Shown: one piece after another, positions 42,165 through 50,554 of the stretch | Position numbering within the stretch: the first letter of the stretch is position 1 | How the letters are laid out: every line of letters begins with the position of its first letter | Assembly (NCBI RefSeq): GCF_944324505.1 | Contig: NZ_CALUWO010000006.1 | Location: forward strand, 62,001-126,000 | From: an uncultured Desulfovibrio sp. | Lineage (GTDB): Bacteria > Desulfobacterota > Desulfovibrionia > Desulfovibrionales > Desulfovibrionaceae | DNA length: 64,000 nt | Reading direction: 5' to 3' | Translations under genes and position numbers: made by a program | Notes under the pieces: model-generated | What the model saw: the letters and a program-made list of their open reading frames with translations, nothing else | What the model was told of the DNA's origin: nothing | Database searches by the model: none

Positions 42165-43778
42165 TTAGACTTCGCGCCGGCGTTCGTCCTCGTCACGATA
42201 CAGCTTGTACACCACCGAATCCGCCAGCGCCTGCCAGCTGGCCTCAATGATGTCATGCGAAACGCCCACCGTCACCCAGGTGCGCTTGGCATCCCCGGAT
42301 TCGATGAGCACGCGCACCACAGAGGCCGTGCCCCCGGCGCTGTCTGCCGTCAGCACGCGCACCTTGAAGTCCAGAAGACGCATTTCTTCCAGACGGGGAT
42401 AAAAGGGCAGCAGCGCCTTGCGCAGGGCAATATCCAGCGCATTGACCGGGCCATTGCCCGTGGCGGCGCGATGCTCCACCGAGCCTTCCACTTCCACCAT
42501 GACGGTGGCCTCATCCATGTTCTGTTCAACATTGGCGCCGCGCAGGGAACTGACGTGGTAGCGGACCAGGCGGAAGAAATCCCGCACCCCGCGTCGGGCC
42601 AGCTTGCGCAGGATGAGCAGCTCCACGCTGGCTTCCGCCGTGGCATAGTCATAGCCCAGGCTGGTACGTTTTTTCAGCTCGTTGAACAGGCCCTTGACCA
42701 CCGGTTCGTCCTTGTCCAGATGGAAGCCGAAGCGCTTGGCCATGGACACGATATTGCTGCGTCCGGCCAGCTCCGTAATGAGAATGCGCTGATGGTTGCC
42801 CACACTTTCCGGCTGGATATGCTCATACAGCGAGGAGCAGCGGTTGACCGCGCTGGCATGCACCCCGCCCTTGTGCGCAAAGGCAGAACGCCCCACAAAG
42901 GGCTGCCGGCGGAAGGGCTTGAGATTGGCCACCTCGTAAAACCAGGCGGACAGGGCGCACAGCTGGGTCAGGCGTTCATCGGCCGGTTCGGGCAGGCAGC
43001 GCAGGCCGCTCTTGAGCTGTAGAACCGGGATGATGGAACACAGGTTGGCATTGCCACAGCGTTCGCCCACGCCATTGAGCGTTCCCTGCACCATTTCCGC
43101 CCCGGCCTGCACGGCTGCCAGCGTATTGGCCACGGCCATTTCGCAGTCATTGTGTGCATGGATGCCCAGGCGGACATCCGGCAGCGCCGCATGCAGTGCC
43201 GTAACAATGCTGTGTACTTCCTGGGGCAGCGTGCCGCCATTGGTATCGCACAGGGTGCTCACCAGGGCGCCGGCCTCGTGCGCCGTACGAATGATGGCCG
43301 TGGCGTAGTCGGGATTGCGCTTGTAGCCGTCAAAGAAATGTTCCGCATCAAAGTGGACTTCGGGCATGAACTTGCAGAGATAGGCAATGGAATCCCTGAT
43401 GATTTCCAGGTTCCTCTCCGGCGAGACATTGAGCGCCTCACGGGCATGCCGCTCACAGGATTTGCCGAAAAGTGTCGCCACCGTTACCCCGGAATGAATC
43501 AGCGCATTGAGGTTGGCGTCGGTTTCCGGCGTTCTGTTGGGATGATGCGTGCTGCCAAAGGCGGTAATACGGGAGGTTTTCAGGTGATAGCTGGCAATCT
43601 CCCGGAAAAATTCCTCATCCACCGGATTGGACCCCGGCCAGCCTCCCTCGATATAGGCAATGCCGAATTCGTCCAGGCGCAGTGCAATCTTGATCTTGTC
43701 AGCCGTGGAGAGGCTGACATCCTCTGCCTGTGTGCCGTCCCGGAGCGTCGTATCGTAGAGTATGATGTCTCGTGCCAT
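42165..43778 (-). CDS. cimA: (R)-citramalate synthase CimA
   Basis: This 537-residue HMGL-like enzyme condenses pyruvate and acetyl-CoA to citramalate, the threonine-independent entry to isoleucine. The opening LYDTTLRDGTQAEDVSLSTA and the blocks DTNGGTLPQEV, GIHAHNDCEMAVANTLAAVQ and GTLNGVGERCGNANL are typical of the CimA branch rather than LeuA. A C-terminal LeuA-dimer regulatory domain (about 400-530) should give feedback control. ATG 43778 was chosen from the family start MARDIILYDTTLRDG; an in-frame ATG at 43796 is possible. Confidence 0.9.
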   Translation of the reverse strand: MARDIILYDTTLRDGTQAEDVSLSTADKIKIALRLDEFGIAYIEGGWPGSNPVDEEFFREIASYHLKTSRITAFGSTHHPNRTPETDANLNALIHSGVTVATLFGKSCERHAREALNVSPERNLEIIRDSIAYLCKFMPEVHFDAEHFFDGYKRNPDYATAIIRTAHEAGALVSTLCDTNGGTLPQEVHSIVTALHAALPDVRLGIHAHNDCEMAVANTLAAVQAGAEMVQGTLNGVGERCGNANLCSIIPVLQLKSGLRCLPEPADERLTQLCALSAWFYEVANLKPFRRQPFVGRSAFAHKGGVHASAVNRCSSLYEHIQPESVGNHQRILITELAGRSNIVSMAKRFGFHLDKDEPVVKGLFNELKKRTSLGYDYATAEASVELLILRKLARRGVRDFFRLVRYHVSSLRGANVEQNMDEATVMVEVEGSVEHRAATGNGPVNALDIALRKALLPFYPRLEEMRLLDFKVRVLTADSAGGTASVVRVLIESGDAKRTWVTVGVSHDIIEASWQALADSVVYKLYRDEDERRREV

Positions 43779-43980
43779 GCTGCCCTGTTTCCCCATGGGT
43801 TTCGGCTGGCAGTGTGCGCAACCTGCGCACAAGCAACGTCCGCCACCCGGCGCCAGCCTTCTGCCGGTGGCGGAACGCTTTTCTTTTTTTCACGGTCAGC
43901 CCGCCTGGTCAAGACCTGTGCCCGGCCGCGGCGCTGCCAATGAAAAAGGGGTCACGCTTTCGCATGACCCCTGAATTCTC

Positions 43981-44058
43981 TGGTCGGGATGGCGCGATTT
44001 GAACGCGCGGCCTCAGCGTCCCGAACGCTGCGCTCTAGCCAAACTGAGCCACATCCCG
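43981..44058 (-). tRNA. tRNA-Pro (CGG)
   Basis: This is a 78-nt cloverleaf including the encoded CCA. The acceptor arm is CGGGATG / CATCCCG. The anticodon stem CAGCG / CGCTG encloses loop TTCGGGA with anticodon CGG. The T-arm is GCGCG-TTCAAAT-CGCGC. All four arms pair. Confidence 0.95.
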
Positions 44059-44071
44059 TTGCGAAGAAGAC

Positions 44072-44098
44072 AGTATACCAGCTGCCGGCGACAGGCAA
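44072..44098 (-). promoter_or_regulatory. Sigma-70 promoter of tRNA-Pro
   Basis: On the minus strand TTGCCT and TATACT are separated by 15 bases, ending about 14 bases before the tRNA. The spacing is short but both boxes are good. Confidence 0.5.
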
Positions 44099-44114
44099 GC
44101 ACTTTTTTGCTTCT

Positions 44115-44912
44115 TCAGGACTTTTTCTCGTCGGCGTCATGGCGCGCGGCAGAGCTGCCGGCGTCCGCCGCCCGTTCCAGGGCACGGCGCACCTGACGGC
44201 ACATGCCCATGAGGGCATCATATTCGTGCCGCCGCAGGCGGGCACGCCCCAGCAGACGGCGCCAGGGCATGAGAAAATACTCGGGATTATCGCCGTGCAG
44301 ATAATCGATGCGCAGCAGCATGTCGCGCAGGGAAGCCATGAGGCGTTCCTGATCTTCGGCCGAGGCCAGCTGCCCCTGGCTGCCATCTTCCCGGGGCCGT
44401 GCCGCATGCTCCTGCCGCCGCACAGCCGAGGCGCATTCATAAAGCAGAAGCAGTACAGCCTGCGCCAGATTGAGGGAGCTGGCCTCCTGCGCCGTGGGAA
44501 TGGTCACCAGACGGTGACAGTGGGTAATGGCCGCATTGTCCAGCCCTCTGTCTTCCGGGCCGAACACCAGGCTCACCCGCCCCCCTGCCGCCAGGCAGGC
44601 CGCCACCTCGCGGGCGCAGTCCTCCGGCGTGAGCATGGCCTGCCGCCAGCCGCCCCGCCGGGCCGTTGTGCCCACCACCAGCGCGGCCTGCGCCACGGCA
44701 TCTTCCACGCTGGGGCATACGCTGATGCTGTCCAGCAGGGGCTGGCCCTTGGGCGTGGCCAGAGGTTCGGCCTTCTGGCGAATCCAGCGCTCCGGCGTCA
44801 CCAGCGTAATGTGGTCGCAGCCCATGTTGGCACAGGCCCTGGCCGCCATGCCGATGTTTTCCGGAAAGCGGGTATTGACCAGCACCACATCCAATCCCTG
44901 CAAGATAGCCAT
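44115..44912 (-). CDS. trmJ: tRNA 2'-O-methyltransferase TrmJ (SpoU family)
   Basis: This 265-residue SPOUT methyltransferase probably modifies position 32 of tRNAs. The SpoU motifs are present: LVNTRFPENIGMAARACANM (motif 1), RVSLVFGPEDRGLDNAAIT (motif 2) and IPTAQEASSLNLAQAVLLLL (motif 3). A helical C-terminal extension (about 170-265) fits TrmJ. I chose ATG 44912 with GGGGAA upstream over an upstream GTG. It ends 57 bp before tRNA-Pro. Confidence 0.88.
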   Translation of the reverse strand: MAILQGLDVVLVNTRFPENIGMAARACANMGCDHITLVTPERWIRQKAEPLATPKGQPLLDSISVCPSVEDAVAQAALVVGTTARRGGWRQAMLTPEDCAREVAACLAAGGRVSLVFGPEDRGLDNAAITHCHRLVTIPTAQEASSLNLAQAVLLLLYECASAVRRQEHAARPREDGSQGQLASAEDQERLMASLRDMLLRIDYLHGDNPEYFLMPWRRLLGRARLRRHEYDALMGMCRQVRRALERAADAGSSAARHDADEKKS

Positions 44913-45029
44913 GCGTTCCCCGAAATGCACCGGCGCACACGCCGGCACAGCGATCTGTCATTTGGAAAGGCGGGAGTCGTTTCCCGCCAGCATGAGGAGA
45001 GCGTCCCCCCCTCCTCCGTCATCCACGGG

Positions 45030-45641
45030 TCAGCAGAAGAACTGCCCCAGCCACAGCACCAGCTGTTCCGGACCAGGCGGTACAGGCAGGCCGTCGGGGC
45101 GCACAGGCAGCACATCGGGGCAGATGCGTCGTGCCGTCAGGGCCACGATGGCGCCCCCCACACCGCATTTGCAGACCGTTCCCAGAAAGCGGCCCATCAT
45201 GGTGCCAAAGGCTGCGTCCAGAGCGTCCTGCAGCGGACGCCCGCGCAGGAATTCCACCAGAAAGCAGCCCAGCCAGGCACCCAGCAGCGCCCCCAGCAGC
45301 GCCCCCAGGCCGAAAAAGAGCGGCGCAAGCAGGATGGCCCCGGCAAAGGCCCCGATCATACCGGCCAGGGTGCCTCCCCGTGTGGAGCCGTGCCGCCGGG
45401 CATTGATGACCTGCACCCCCATTTCCAGCGCTTCCCCCAGCAGGGCCAGACCAATGGCCATGGCCCAGAACCAGATGTCAAGATCGCCTGCCTGCGGATG
45501 CAGGAACTGCCACAGGCCCACCAGCGCCAGAATGAGCCAGTTGGCCGGCAGGCCGGGCAGATTGAGCAGCAGCAGCAGACCCAGCAGGGCCACAAAGGCA
45601 TAGGCCAGACCTACGGAAAAGAGCGCAAGAAAGGCTTCCAT
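45030..45641 (-). CDS. DUF456 family membrane protein
   Basis: This 203-residue, strongly hydrophobic protein has glycine-zipper-like repeats (AGMIGAFAGAILLAPLFFGL, GALLGALLGAWLGCFLVEFL). Residues 1-45 are membrane helices with the sequence LLLLLNLPGLPANWLILALV typical of DUF456. The function is unknown. It lies five bases after the PaaK-like gene, so it is cotranscribed, and its C-terminus (CPDVLPVRPDGLPVPPGPEQ) is an atypical extension. Confidence 0.85.
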   Translation of the reverse strand: MEAFLALFSVGLAYAFVALLGLLLLLNLPGLPANWLILALVGLWQFLHPQAGDLDIWFWAMAIGLALLGEALEMGVQVINARRHGSTRGGTLAGMIGAFAGAILLAPLFFGLGALLGALLGAWLGCFLVEFLRGRPLQDALDAAFGTMMGRFLGTVCKCGVGGAIVALTARRICPDVLPVRPDGLPVPPGPEQLVLWLGQFFC

Positions 45642-45646
45642 GCCCG

Positions 45647-46951
45647 CTACTTCTTCTGGCGCAGGTCCTGCACGCGCACGGCCTTGCCGCCATCGGCCGA
45701 GGGCAGGCTGTTGCTCTGCACCAGTTCCACCCGCGGCGTCACGAGGATTTCGTCGCGCAGGCGGTTGGCAATGTTCTTTTGCAGGCCCTGCAGGCAGCGC
45801 ATGTCTTCCACAAAATATTCATCGCGGATTTCCACCTGCACGCGCATCACATCGCCAAGGCCGTCGTTTTCCAGCACGATGAGGTAGTTCTGGCCCACCT
45901 GCGGGAAGGCCATGATGACCTGTTCGATCTGCATGGGATAGACGTTGACGCCCTTGATGATGAACATGTCGTCCGCCCGGCCCACAATGCGGTCCAGACG
46001 GCGATGCAGCCGGCCGCAGGCACACTGCCCGGGCAAAAAGCGGGTCAGGTCGCGGGTGCGGTAGCGCAGAATGGGCATCCCCTGCCGGCAGAGACAGGTC
46101 ATGACCAGTTCCCCCACCTCACCTTCAGCCACATGTTCGCCGGTTTCGGGATTGATGATTTCGGGAATATAGGCATCTTCCCACACGTGCATGCCGTGCT
46201 GATTCTGGCATTCAAAGGCCACGCCGGGGCCGTTCATTTCCGACAGGCCGTAGGAATTGAAGGCCTTCATGTCAAAAAGGTCTTCGATGCGGCGGCGGAA
46301 TTCTTCCGTGTACGGTTCCGCCCCCACCACGGCAATGCGCAGGGGAAACTGGCGCGGGTCTTCCCCCATGTTGCGCAGGTGCTCGCCCAGAATCAGGGCA
46401 TAGGAGGGAAGAATATGGGCCACCGAGGTCTTGAAATCCCTGGCCAGCTTGATCTGACGGCGGGAATTGCCCGGCCCGGCGGGAATGGTCATGCAGCCGA
46501 TGCGCTCCGCCCCGAAGTGAATGCCCAGGCCACCGGTGAACAGGCCGTAACCGGACATGTTCTGAAACACGTCCTCCTTGCGTACGCCCACGGAATACAG
46601 GCTGCGCGCCATGAGGTCCGCCCAGGAGTTGATGTCGTTCTGCGTATGGCAGATGGCCACAGGGCTGCCCGTGGTACCGCTGGAACAGTGCATGCGCACG
46701 ATTTCCGACTGGGGTACGCACAGCAGGCCCGTGGGATACTGATCACGCAGGTCCTGCTTGGTGGTAAAGGGAATGCGCTTCAGGTCATCCAGGCTGGTGA
46801 TGGTATCGGGGGTGACACCGGCCTCATCCAGACGGCGACGATAAAAGTCGCATTTGCGTGCCTGGGCAACCGTTGCCCGCAGGCGCACCAGCTGCGTATG
46901 CTCTATCTGGTCGCGGCTCCACAATTCCGCAGGATCAAAAACGTCCATCAT
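45647..46951 (-). CDS. Phenylacetate-CoA ligase-like adenylate-forming enzyme
   Basis: This 434-residue protein of the ANL superfamily, PaaK branch, activates an aryl or other carboxylate to its CoA thioester. The ATP-binding P-loop is HCSSGTTGSPVAIC, with downstream motifs FNSYGLSEMNGPGVAFECQN and RYRTRDLTRFLPGQC, and the C-terminal lysine-bearing region (ADGGKAVRVQDLRQKK). In anaerobes many PaaK homologues act on substrates other than phenylacetate, so the substrate is left open. ATG 46951 has GAGGAG. The operon runs DUF1786, PaaK-like, DUF456. Confidence 0.88.
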   Translation of the reverse strand: MMDVFDPAELWSRDQIEHTQLVRLRATVAQARKCDFYRRRLDEAGVTPDTITSLDDLKRIPFTTKQDLRDQYPTGLLCVPQSEIVRMHCSSGTTGSPVAICHTQNDINSWADLMARSLYSVGVRKEDVFQNMSGYGLFTGGLGIHFGAERIGCMTIPAGPGNSRRQIKLARDFKTSVAHILPSYALILGEHLRNMGEDPRQFPLRIAVVGAEPYTEEFRRRIEDLFDMKAFNSYGLSEMNGPGVAFECQNQHGMHVWEDAYIPEIINPETGEHVAEGEVGELVMTCLCRQGMPILRYRTRDLTRFLPGQCACGRLHRRLDRIVGRADDMFIIKGVNVYPMQIEQVIMAFPQVGQNYLIVLENDGLGDVMRVQVEIRDEYFVEDMRCLQGLQKNIANRLRDEILVTPRVELVQSNSLPSADGGKAVRVQDLRQKK

Positions 46952-46973
46952 CGCTACTCCTCACTCGTGCATA

Positions 46974-48032
46974 TCAGCATTGCGCCTGACGGCGCGCCCA
47001 ACCCCACAGCAGCCCCAGGCTCCCCGCCTGCATCATGTCGCCGCAAGGGTCCAGAAATTTGCCCTGCCCTGCCAGAATATCCCGCTGCGGCCCCAGCAGA
47101 TAAGTGGGTTCGTAGCCTCCGGCTTCCTCGCACGGGGGCGCAAAGGCCGTGCCATGTCCCCCTGATGCCCGCACCACCTCGGCCGGAAGCCATGTCTTGC
47201 GGAACTGGTCCAGGTCCGCCAGCAGTTCCTCGCGGGTACGCATGCCCGTGTGATGCTCGTACAGCCCGCGCACGCAGCCCTGATAGACCAGGGCCGCCAC
47301 CGTGTGCCCGTTGCCCACATTGACAATGGTAATGCCCTGGCGGTAGCTGCGGTCCATCACTTCCGGCTCGCTGAGCGCCCCCAGCAGCACGCTGGTGCCG
47401 GTGTCCGCCACAGGCCCGCCCGTGCGGTCCTGCAGGGCACGCAGGCGCGTCAGCGGCTGCGGCACGGTGGTCAGCAGCCAGTCTTCCGGCTTGCCGGACT
47501 GCTCCAGCAGACGTGTCCAGTGCTGCATGCGGCCGATACGGTTGCCCTGGGCGCTTTCGCCGTGGTCCTGCGCCGCCGCCAGAACCAGATGCGGCAGCGG
47601 CAGCCCGGCATGACGCAGCAGGGATGCCCAGAATTCCGGCGCATAATCCCCCAGAAACAGCGGCACATGACCGGGCGGGCACTGCTCGCTCAGGGTAACG
47701 CCCATCTTGCGCACCACCTCTTCCCTGTCATGCAGGGCGCGCGATGCCGCCAGCGTGGACGCCAGGGGCAGCCCGGCCGCCACATGTTCGCGCACGGCCT
47801 GCCCGAAGCCGCCGCCCATATTGCCGCCATACAACCAGACGGGACGACGCAGCAGGGTCAGCTCGCGAATACGCTGGGCAACCATGCGGGCAGGAGCCGG
47901 CAGCACAAAGCGCGGCCAGTTGTGGCTTTCCAGCCCGGGGCGGGCCAGCAGGGCATCCTGCGTGCCGCTGCCGATGTCCACACACAGCGTCGGACCATGC
48001 TGACGCAAAAAATCCTGTACAAAGGCTTCCAT
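46974..48032 (-). CDS. DUF1786 family protein
   Basis: This 352-residue protein resembles the DUF1786 family, sometimes annotated as a putative pyruvate-formate-lyase activating enzyme without evidence. It has an actin/hexokinase-like ATPase pattern: LCVDIGSGTQDALL at the N-terminus and ITIVNVGNGHTVAALVYQG later. No radical-SAM CxxxCxxC motif is visible, so the activating-enzyme name is probably wrong. ATG 48032 has GAGGAA upstream. It is the first gene of the operon that ends with DUF456. Confidence 0.75.
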   Translation of the reverse strand: MEAFVQDFLRQHGPTLCVDIGSGTQDALLARPGLESHNWPRFVLPAPARMVAQRIRELTLLRRPVWLYGGNMGGGFGQAVREHVAAGLPLASTLAASRALHDREEVVRKMGVTLSEQCPPGHVPLFLGDYAPEFWASLLRHAGLPLPHLVLAAAQDHGESAQGNRIGRMQHWTRLLEQSGKPEDWLLTTVPQPLTRLRALQDRTGGPVADTGTSVLLGALSEPEVMDRSYRQGITIVNVGNGHTVAALVYQGCVRGLYEHHTGMRTREELLADLDQFRKTWLPAEVVRASGGHGTAFAPPCEEAGGYEPTYLLGPQRDILAGQGKFLDPCGDMMQAGSLGLLWGWARRQAQC

Positions 48033-48151
48033 GTTTTCCTCACGTTGCATTGGTGTACCCGCAAGGCCCGACAAGCGCAAGCCCTGCTGCCGGCATGGAC
48101 GTCTTCTTTGCCCGCAGCAAAAAAAAAGTGGATTCCTCACAAAAAAAAGAC

Positions 48152-48180
48152 TTGCCAAAGGGCGCTTGTGTGTCTATAGT
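48152..48180 (+). promoter_or_regulatory. Sigma-70 promoter of tRNA-Leu
   Basis: TTGCCA and TATAGT are separated by 17 bases; the tRNA begins 11 bases downstream. Confidence 0.8.
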
Positions 48181-48190
48181 GCATTTCGTT

Positions 48191-48275
48191 GCCGAGGTGG
48201 TGGAACTGGTAGACACGCTATCTTGAGGTGGTAGTGGCGAATGCTGTGCGGGTTCGAGTCCCGCCCTCGGCACCA
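48191..48275 (+). tRNA. tRNA-Leu (GAG)
   Basis: This is an 85-nt class II tRNA with a long variable arm and encoded CCA. The acceptor arm is GCCGAGG / CCTCGGC. The anticodon stem CTATC / GGTAG encloses loop TTGAGGT with anticodon GAG. The T-arm is GCGGG-TTCGAGT-CCCGC. Confidence 0.95.
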
Positions 48276-48285
48276 GTCAGAAAAC

Positions 48286-48324
48286 AAGGGTTGTGGCAAG
48301 TAGCTGCAACCCTTTCTTTTTTTC
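48286..48324 (+). terminator. Rho-independent terminator after tRNA-Leu
   Basis: An 8-bp stem AAGGGTTG / CAACCCTT with a 13-base loop is followed by a T-rich tract (48313-48324). Confidence 0.75.
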
Positions 48325-48631
48325 TTGTTTCGAGCAGCGCTGCAAGCCCAGCCTGTCCCCTGTTTTCCTGCCTTGACGAATTTGGGGCAAACAGGTGGTA
48401 CAAAAGGTGCCTCAAATGCCATCCGCTGCCGCTGCTTCTGCCACCGCTGCTCACCCGCACAGCATGTGTCACTTCGGCATGTCCTGATGCGCCAAGCGCC
48501 TGCTGTGTTTGCATACCCTGCGGAATGTTTGGCGTTATTGATAACAACGTTGGCAGATGGCATATGTTCCAGTCGGGGAAACAGGCAGAGACCGCATCAC
48601 TTCTACATGGCCTCAGCCTCCGGCATGACGA
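48325..48631. other. Gene-free stretch between tRNA-Leu and candidate effector 2
   Basis: This is about 300 bp with no convincing gene on either strand. I looked for, and did not find, a second copy of the tRNA-Leu 3' end here that would mark an attachment site. Confidence 0.4.
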
Positions 48632-48668
48632 CAGACAGCCCCGGGGACGGCATTCCCGGGGCTGTCTG
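48632..48668. terminator. 14-bp perfect hairpin downstream of candidate effector 2
   Basis: Stem 48632-48645 pairs perfectly with 48655-48668 around a 9-base loop (core GCCCCGGG / CCCGGGGC). It lies 62 bp past the stop of the minus-strand gene and has no T-tract on that strand. Confidence 0.6.
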
Positions 48669-48730
48669 GTTTTCACATCGTCGCTCGCTGTATGTCACTG
48701 CATGTCAGCATTGCCACATCGGCGGCGTGA

Positions 48731-50389
48731 CTACGATGCGCTGCTGTCAGGATGCTGCCCGTGCGCGCCGCTATCCGCATCATCAAGGATTTCTGCTACC
48801 GGATTGAACGCCACGCCACGCCGTGAGGGGCCGGATGGTGCGTCAGTGGCCTGTTCGGGGCGTGCAGCAACGTCCTCGTCAGCATCTTTTTGCGCTGCTT
48901 CCCCTGCGGGGCGCAAGTAGGCGGCCAGGGTTTCGTTTACCTCAGTCTGTACATTCTCGAGCACTTCGTTCTTCTGGAGGCGTTCCCAGAGTGCCTTCCT
49001 GAGGTCGAGCTTTTGCTCATCATTCAGGGCGTCAAAGGTACTGTCCCGTTTCAGATGCTGTACGCCAATGTCAAACGCAATCCGCCTTCCGGCATCAATG
49101 ATCCGTTGCGAAAGATTTTTCCGTTCTTTGTATGCTACCGACTTGGCGCCTTCATATTCGCTAACGATTCTGTCCTTTACAGCTGTCCATGTTTCCATGT
49201 GCTGGGGGCTGCGAGAAATCATTGCCATGCTGGAGAGGATTTTTTCTTTCTCCTCATGCGGAAGCGCTTTATACAGCATGGTATCTTGGATATGCCGCGA
49301 CAGATCGTCAGCGATTGTCTGCCGTTCCGCGGCAACATGATCGAGAAATTCCTGCTGGAATTGCTTCACTTCTGACAGCATGGCAGGATGCTCACGTTCT
49401 ATCATCGAAAGATACGTATTCCATGTCTTTCGTGGCTGATCGCCTTCCCTGGCAAGCAAGGCAAGCGCTCTGACGAATCCGTCCCGGCAAAAGCGTACTT
49501 CAGGAAGGTCCTTGTACCCCGGCATTTTGCTCAGCTGAGGGATGACATCATAATATATGCTTCCCCGTTCCTTGGGCGACGCAACATATAATTGCTCGCC
49601 CACAGCGTCCAGATATGCCGACAGCTCCGCATCAATGTTACGAAATTCCGTGACCATGGATTGATAGGCATCAAATGCCGCTCTGCTGTTTTTTTCATAC
49701 AGGTCTTTGAGCGCCGTTTTTATTCGGCTTTTTGACGCATCTGTTTCTTCTGGAAGTGCCTTGTAAAAATCCGCTGCATCAAGTTTGTGCGCAATGGTTT
49801 CAGACTGCACCGGGTCTTCGGCCTGCTCGATGATGGTCTGGAGGGCATCATCAATCTCCTGCATCAGCGTATTGTGCATCAAGGATTTCAGCTCAGCCGG
49901 GCTTTTCCTGTAGTTTGCCGCCAGGCTCATCAGATCACTCTGCCAGTGCGCAGGATCCCCCTGCACAATATCGTTCAGGTGGTCGCGCAGAGCATTTTTC
50001 TGCTCCTTTGACAGTGCTGCATACGCACTATCCTTTTTCAGGGCATTCAGTACTGATTTTCGTGCATCATCGGCACTGATATCATCCTGCCCTATTTCCT
50101 TGAGCAGCCTGCCCATGGTTTCCAGCACGGCCGCCTGCTGCCTTCTGGATGGCTCCACATGCCCGGTAAGCGCATCCGTTGCCGCTTCTCCCATGGCTGC
50201 CATGATTTTTTCAAATCGCGATGCGATTTCCGCACGCCCGCTTTGCGTGCGCATGCGAAAGGCATTGGCAATTCGTGAGCACAGGGCAGAGAGCGGATTT
50301 CGCTTCACCACCTCGCCCAGCGTGGTGAGCTTTACCTCATGCAGCCGGCTGACACCGAGGATATCCTGATATCTGTTGACGGGTGACAT
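48731..50389 (-). CDS. Candidate T3SS effector with five degenerate helical repeats
   Basis: This 552-residue, largely alpha-helical protein has no signal peptide. I do not recognise a catalytic domain. It contains about five degenerate repeats that open Y-x-A-L-x-x-E-x-K, near residues 123 (YAALSKEQK), 209 (YKALPEE), 268 (YVASPKER), 373 (YKALPHEEK) and 452 (FDALNDEQK). The clearest pair is followed by matching L-rich helices. The C-terminus from 495 is acidic and disordered. ATG 50389 has AGGGAG; an in-frame ATG lies seven codons upstream. A CesT-type chaperone gene precedes it, a sigma-54-like promoter lies between them, and base composition is less GC-rich than the neighbours. Effector status is inferred from that context. 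Confidence 0.65.
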   Translation of the reverse strand: MSPVNRYQDILGVSRLHEVKLTTLGEVVKRNPLSALCSRIANAFRMRTQSGRAEIASRFEKIMAAMGEAATDALTGHVEPSRRQQAAVLETMGRLLKEIGQDDISADDARKSVLNALKKDSAYAALSKEQKNALRDHLNDIVQGDPAHWQSDLMSLAANYRKSPAELKSLMHNTLMQEIDDALQTIIEQAEDPVQSETIAHKLDAADFYKALPEETDASKSRIKTALKDLYEKNSRAAFDAYQSMVTEFRNIDAELSAYLDAVGEQLYVASPKERGSIYYDVIPQLSKMPGYKDLPEVRFCRDGFVRALALLAREGDQPRKTWNTYLSMIEREHPAMLSEVKQFQQEFLDHVAAERQTIADDLSRHIQDTMLYKALPHEEKEKILSSMAMISRSPQHMETWTAVKDRIVSEYEGAKSVAYKERKNLSQRIIDAGRRIAFDIGVQHLKRDSTFDALNDEQKLDLRKALWERLQKNEVLENVQTEVNETLAAYLRPAGEAAQKDADEDVAARPEQATDAPSGPSRRGVAFNPVAEILDDADSGAHGQHPDSSAS

Positions 50390-50504
50390 GCAGCACTCCC
50401 TTGTTTTCATCTGGATGTTTCAGCCCTGCCTCCTGCTGCGGGGCATCGACAGCCGCAACGGACAGCAGGGGAAGGATCAGGCGCCACGGAGATACTTCCG
50501 TTTT

Positions 50505-50520
50505 AGCAAGATGTGTGCCG
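50505..50520 (-). promoter_or_regulatory. Sigma-54 (-24/-12) promoter of candidate effector 2
   Basis: On the minus strand, CGGCACACATCTTGCT has GG-N10-GC spacing, GGCAC at -24 and a perfect TTGCT at -12. It lies just after the chaperone gene; the leader would be about 105 bases. Confidence 0.65.
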
Positions 50521-50554
50521 TTCGCTCAAGGGCAGCAGGAAACAGCTGAAAATA

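Noticed and set aside
39860..42250. A 796-codon plus-strand frame across the alanine symporter gene
   Set aside because: It crosses two terminators and is the complement of the clear AGCS symporter; composition is shadow-like.
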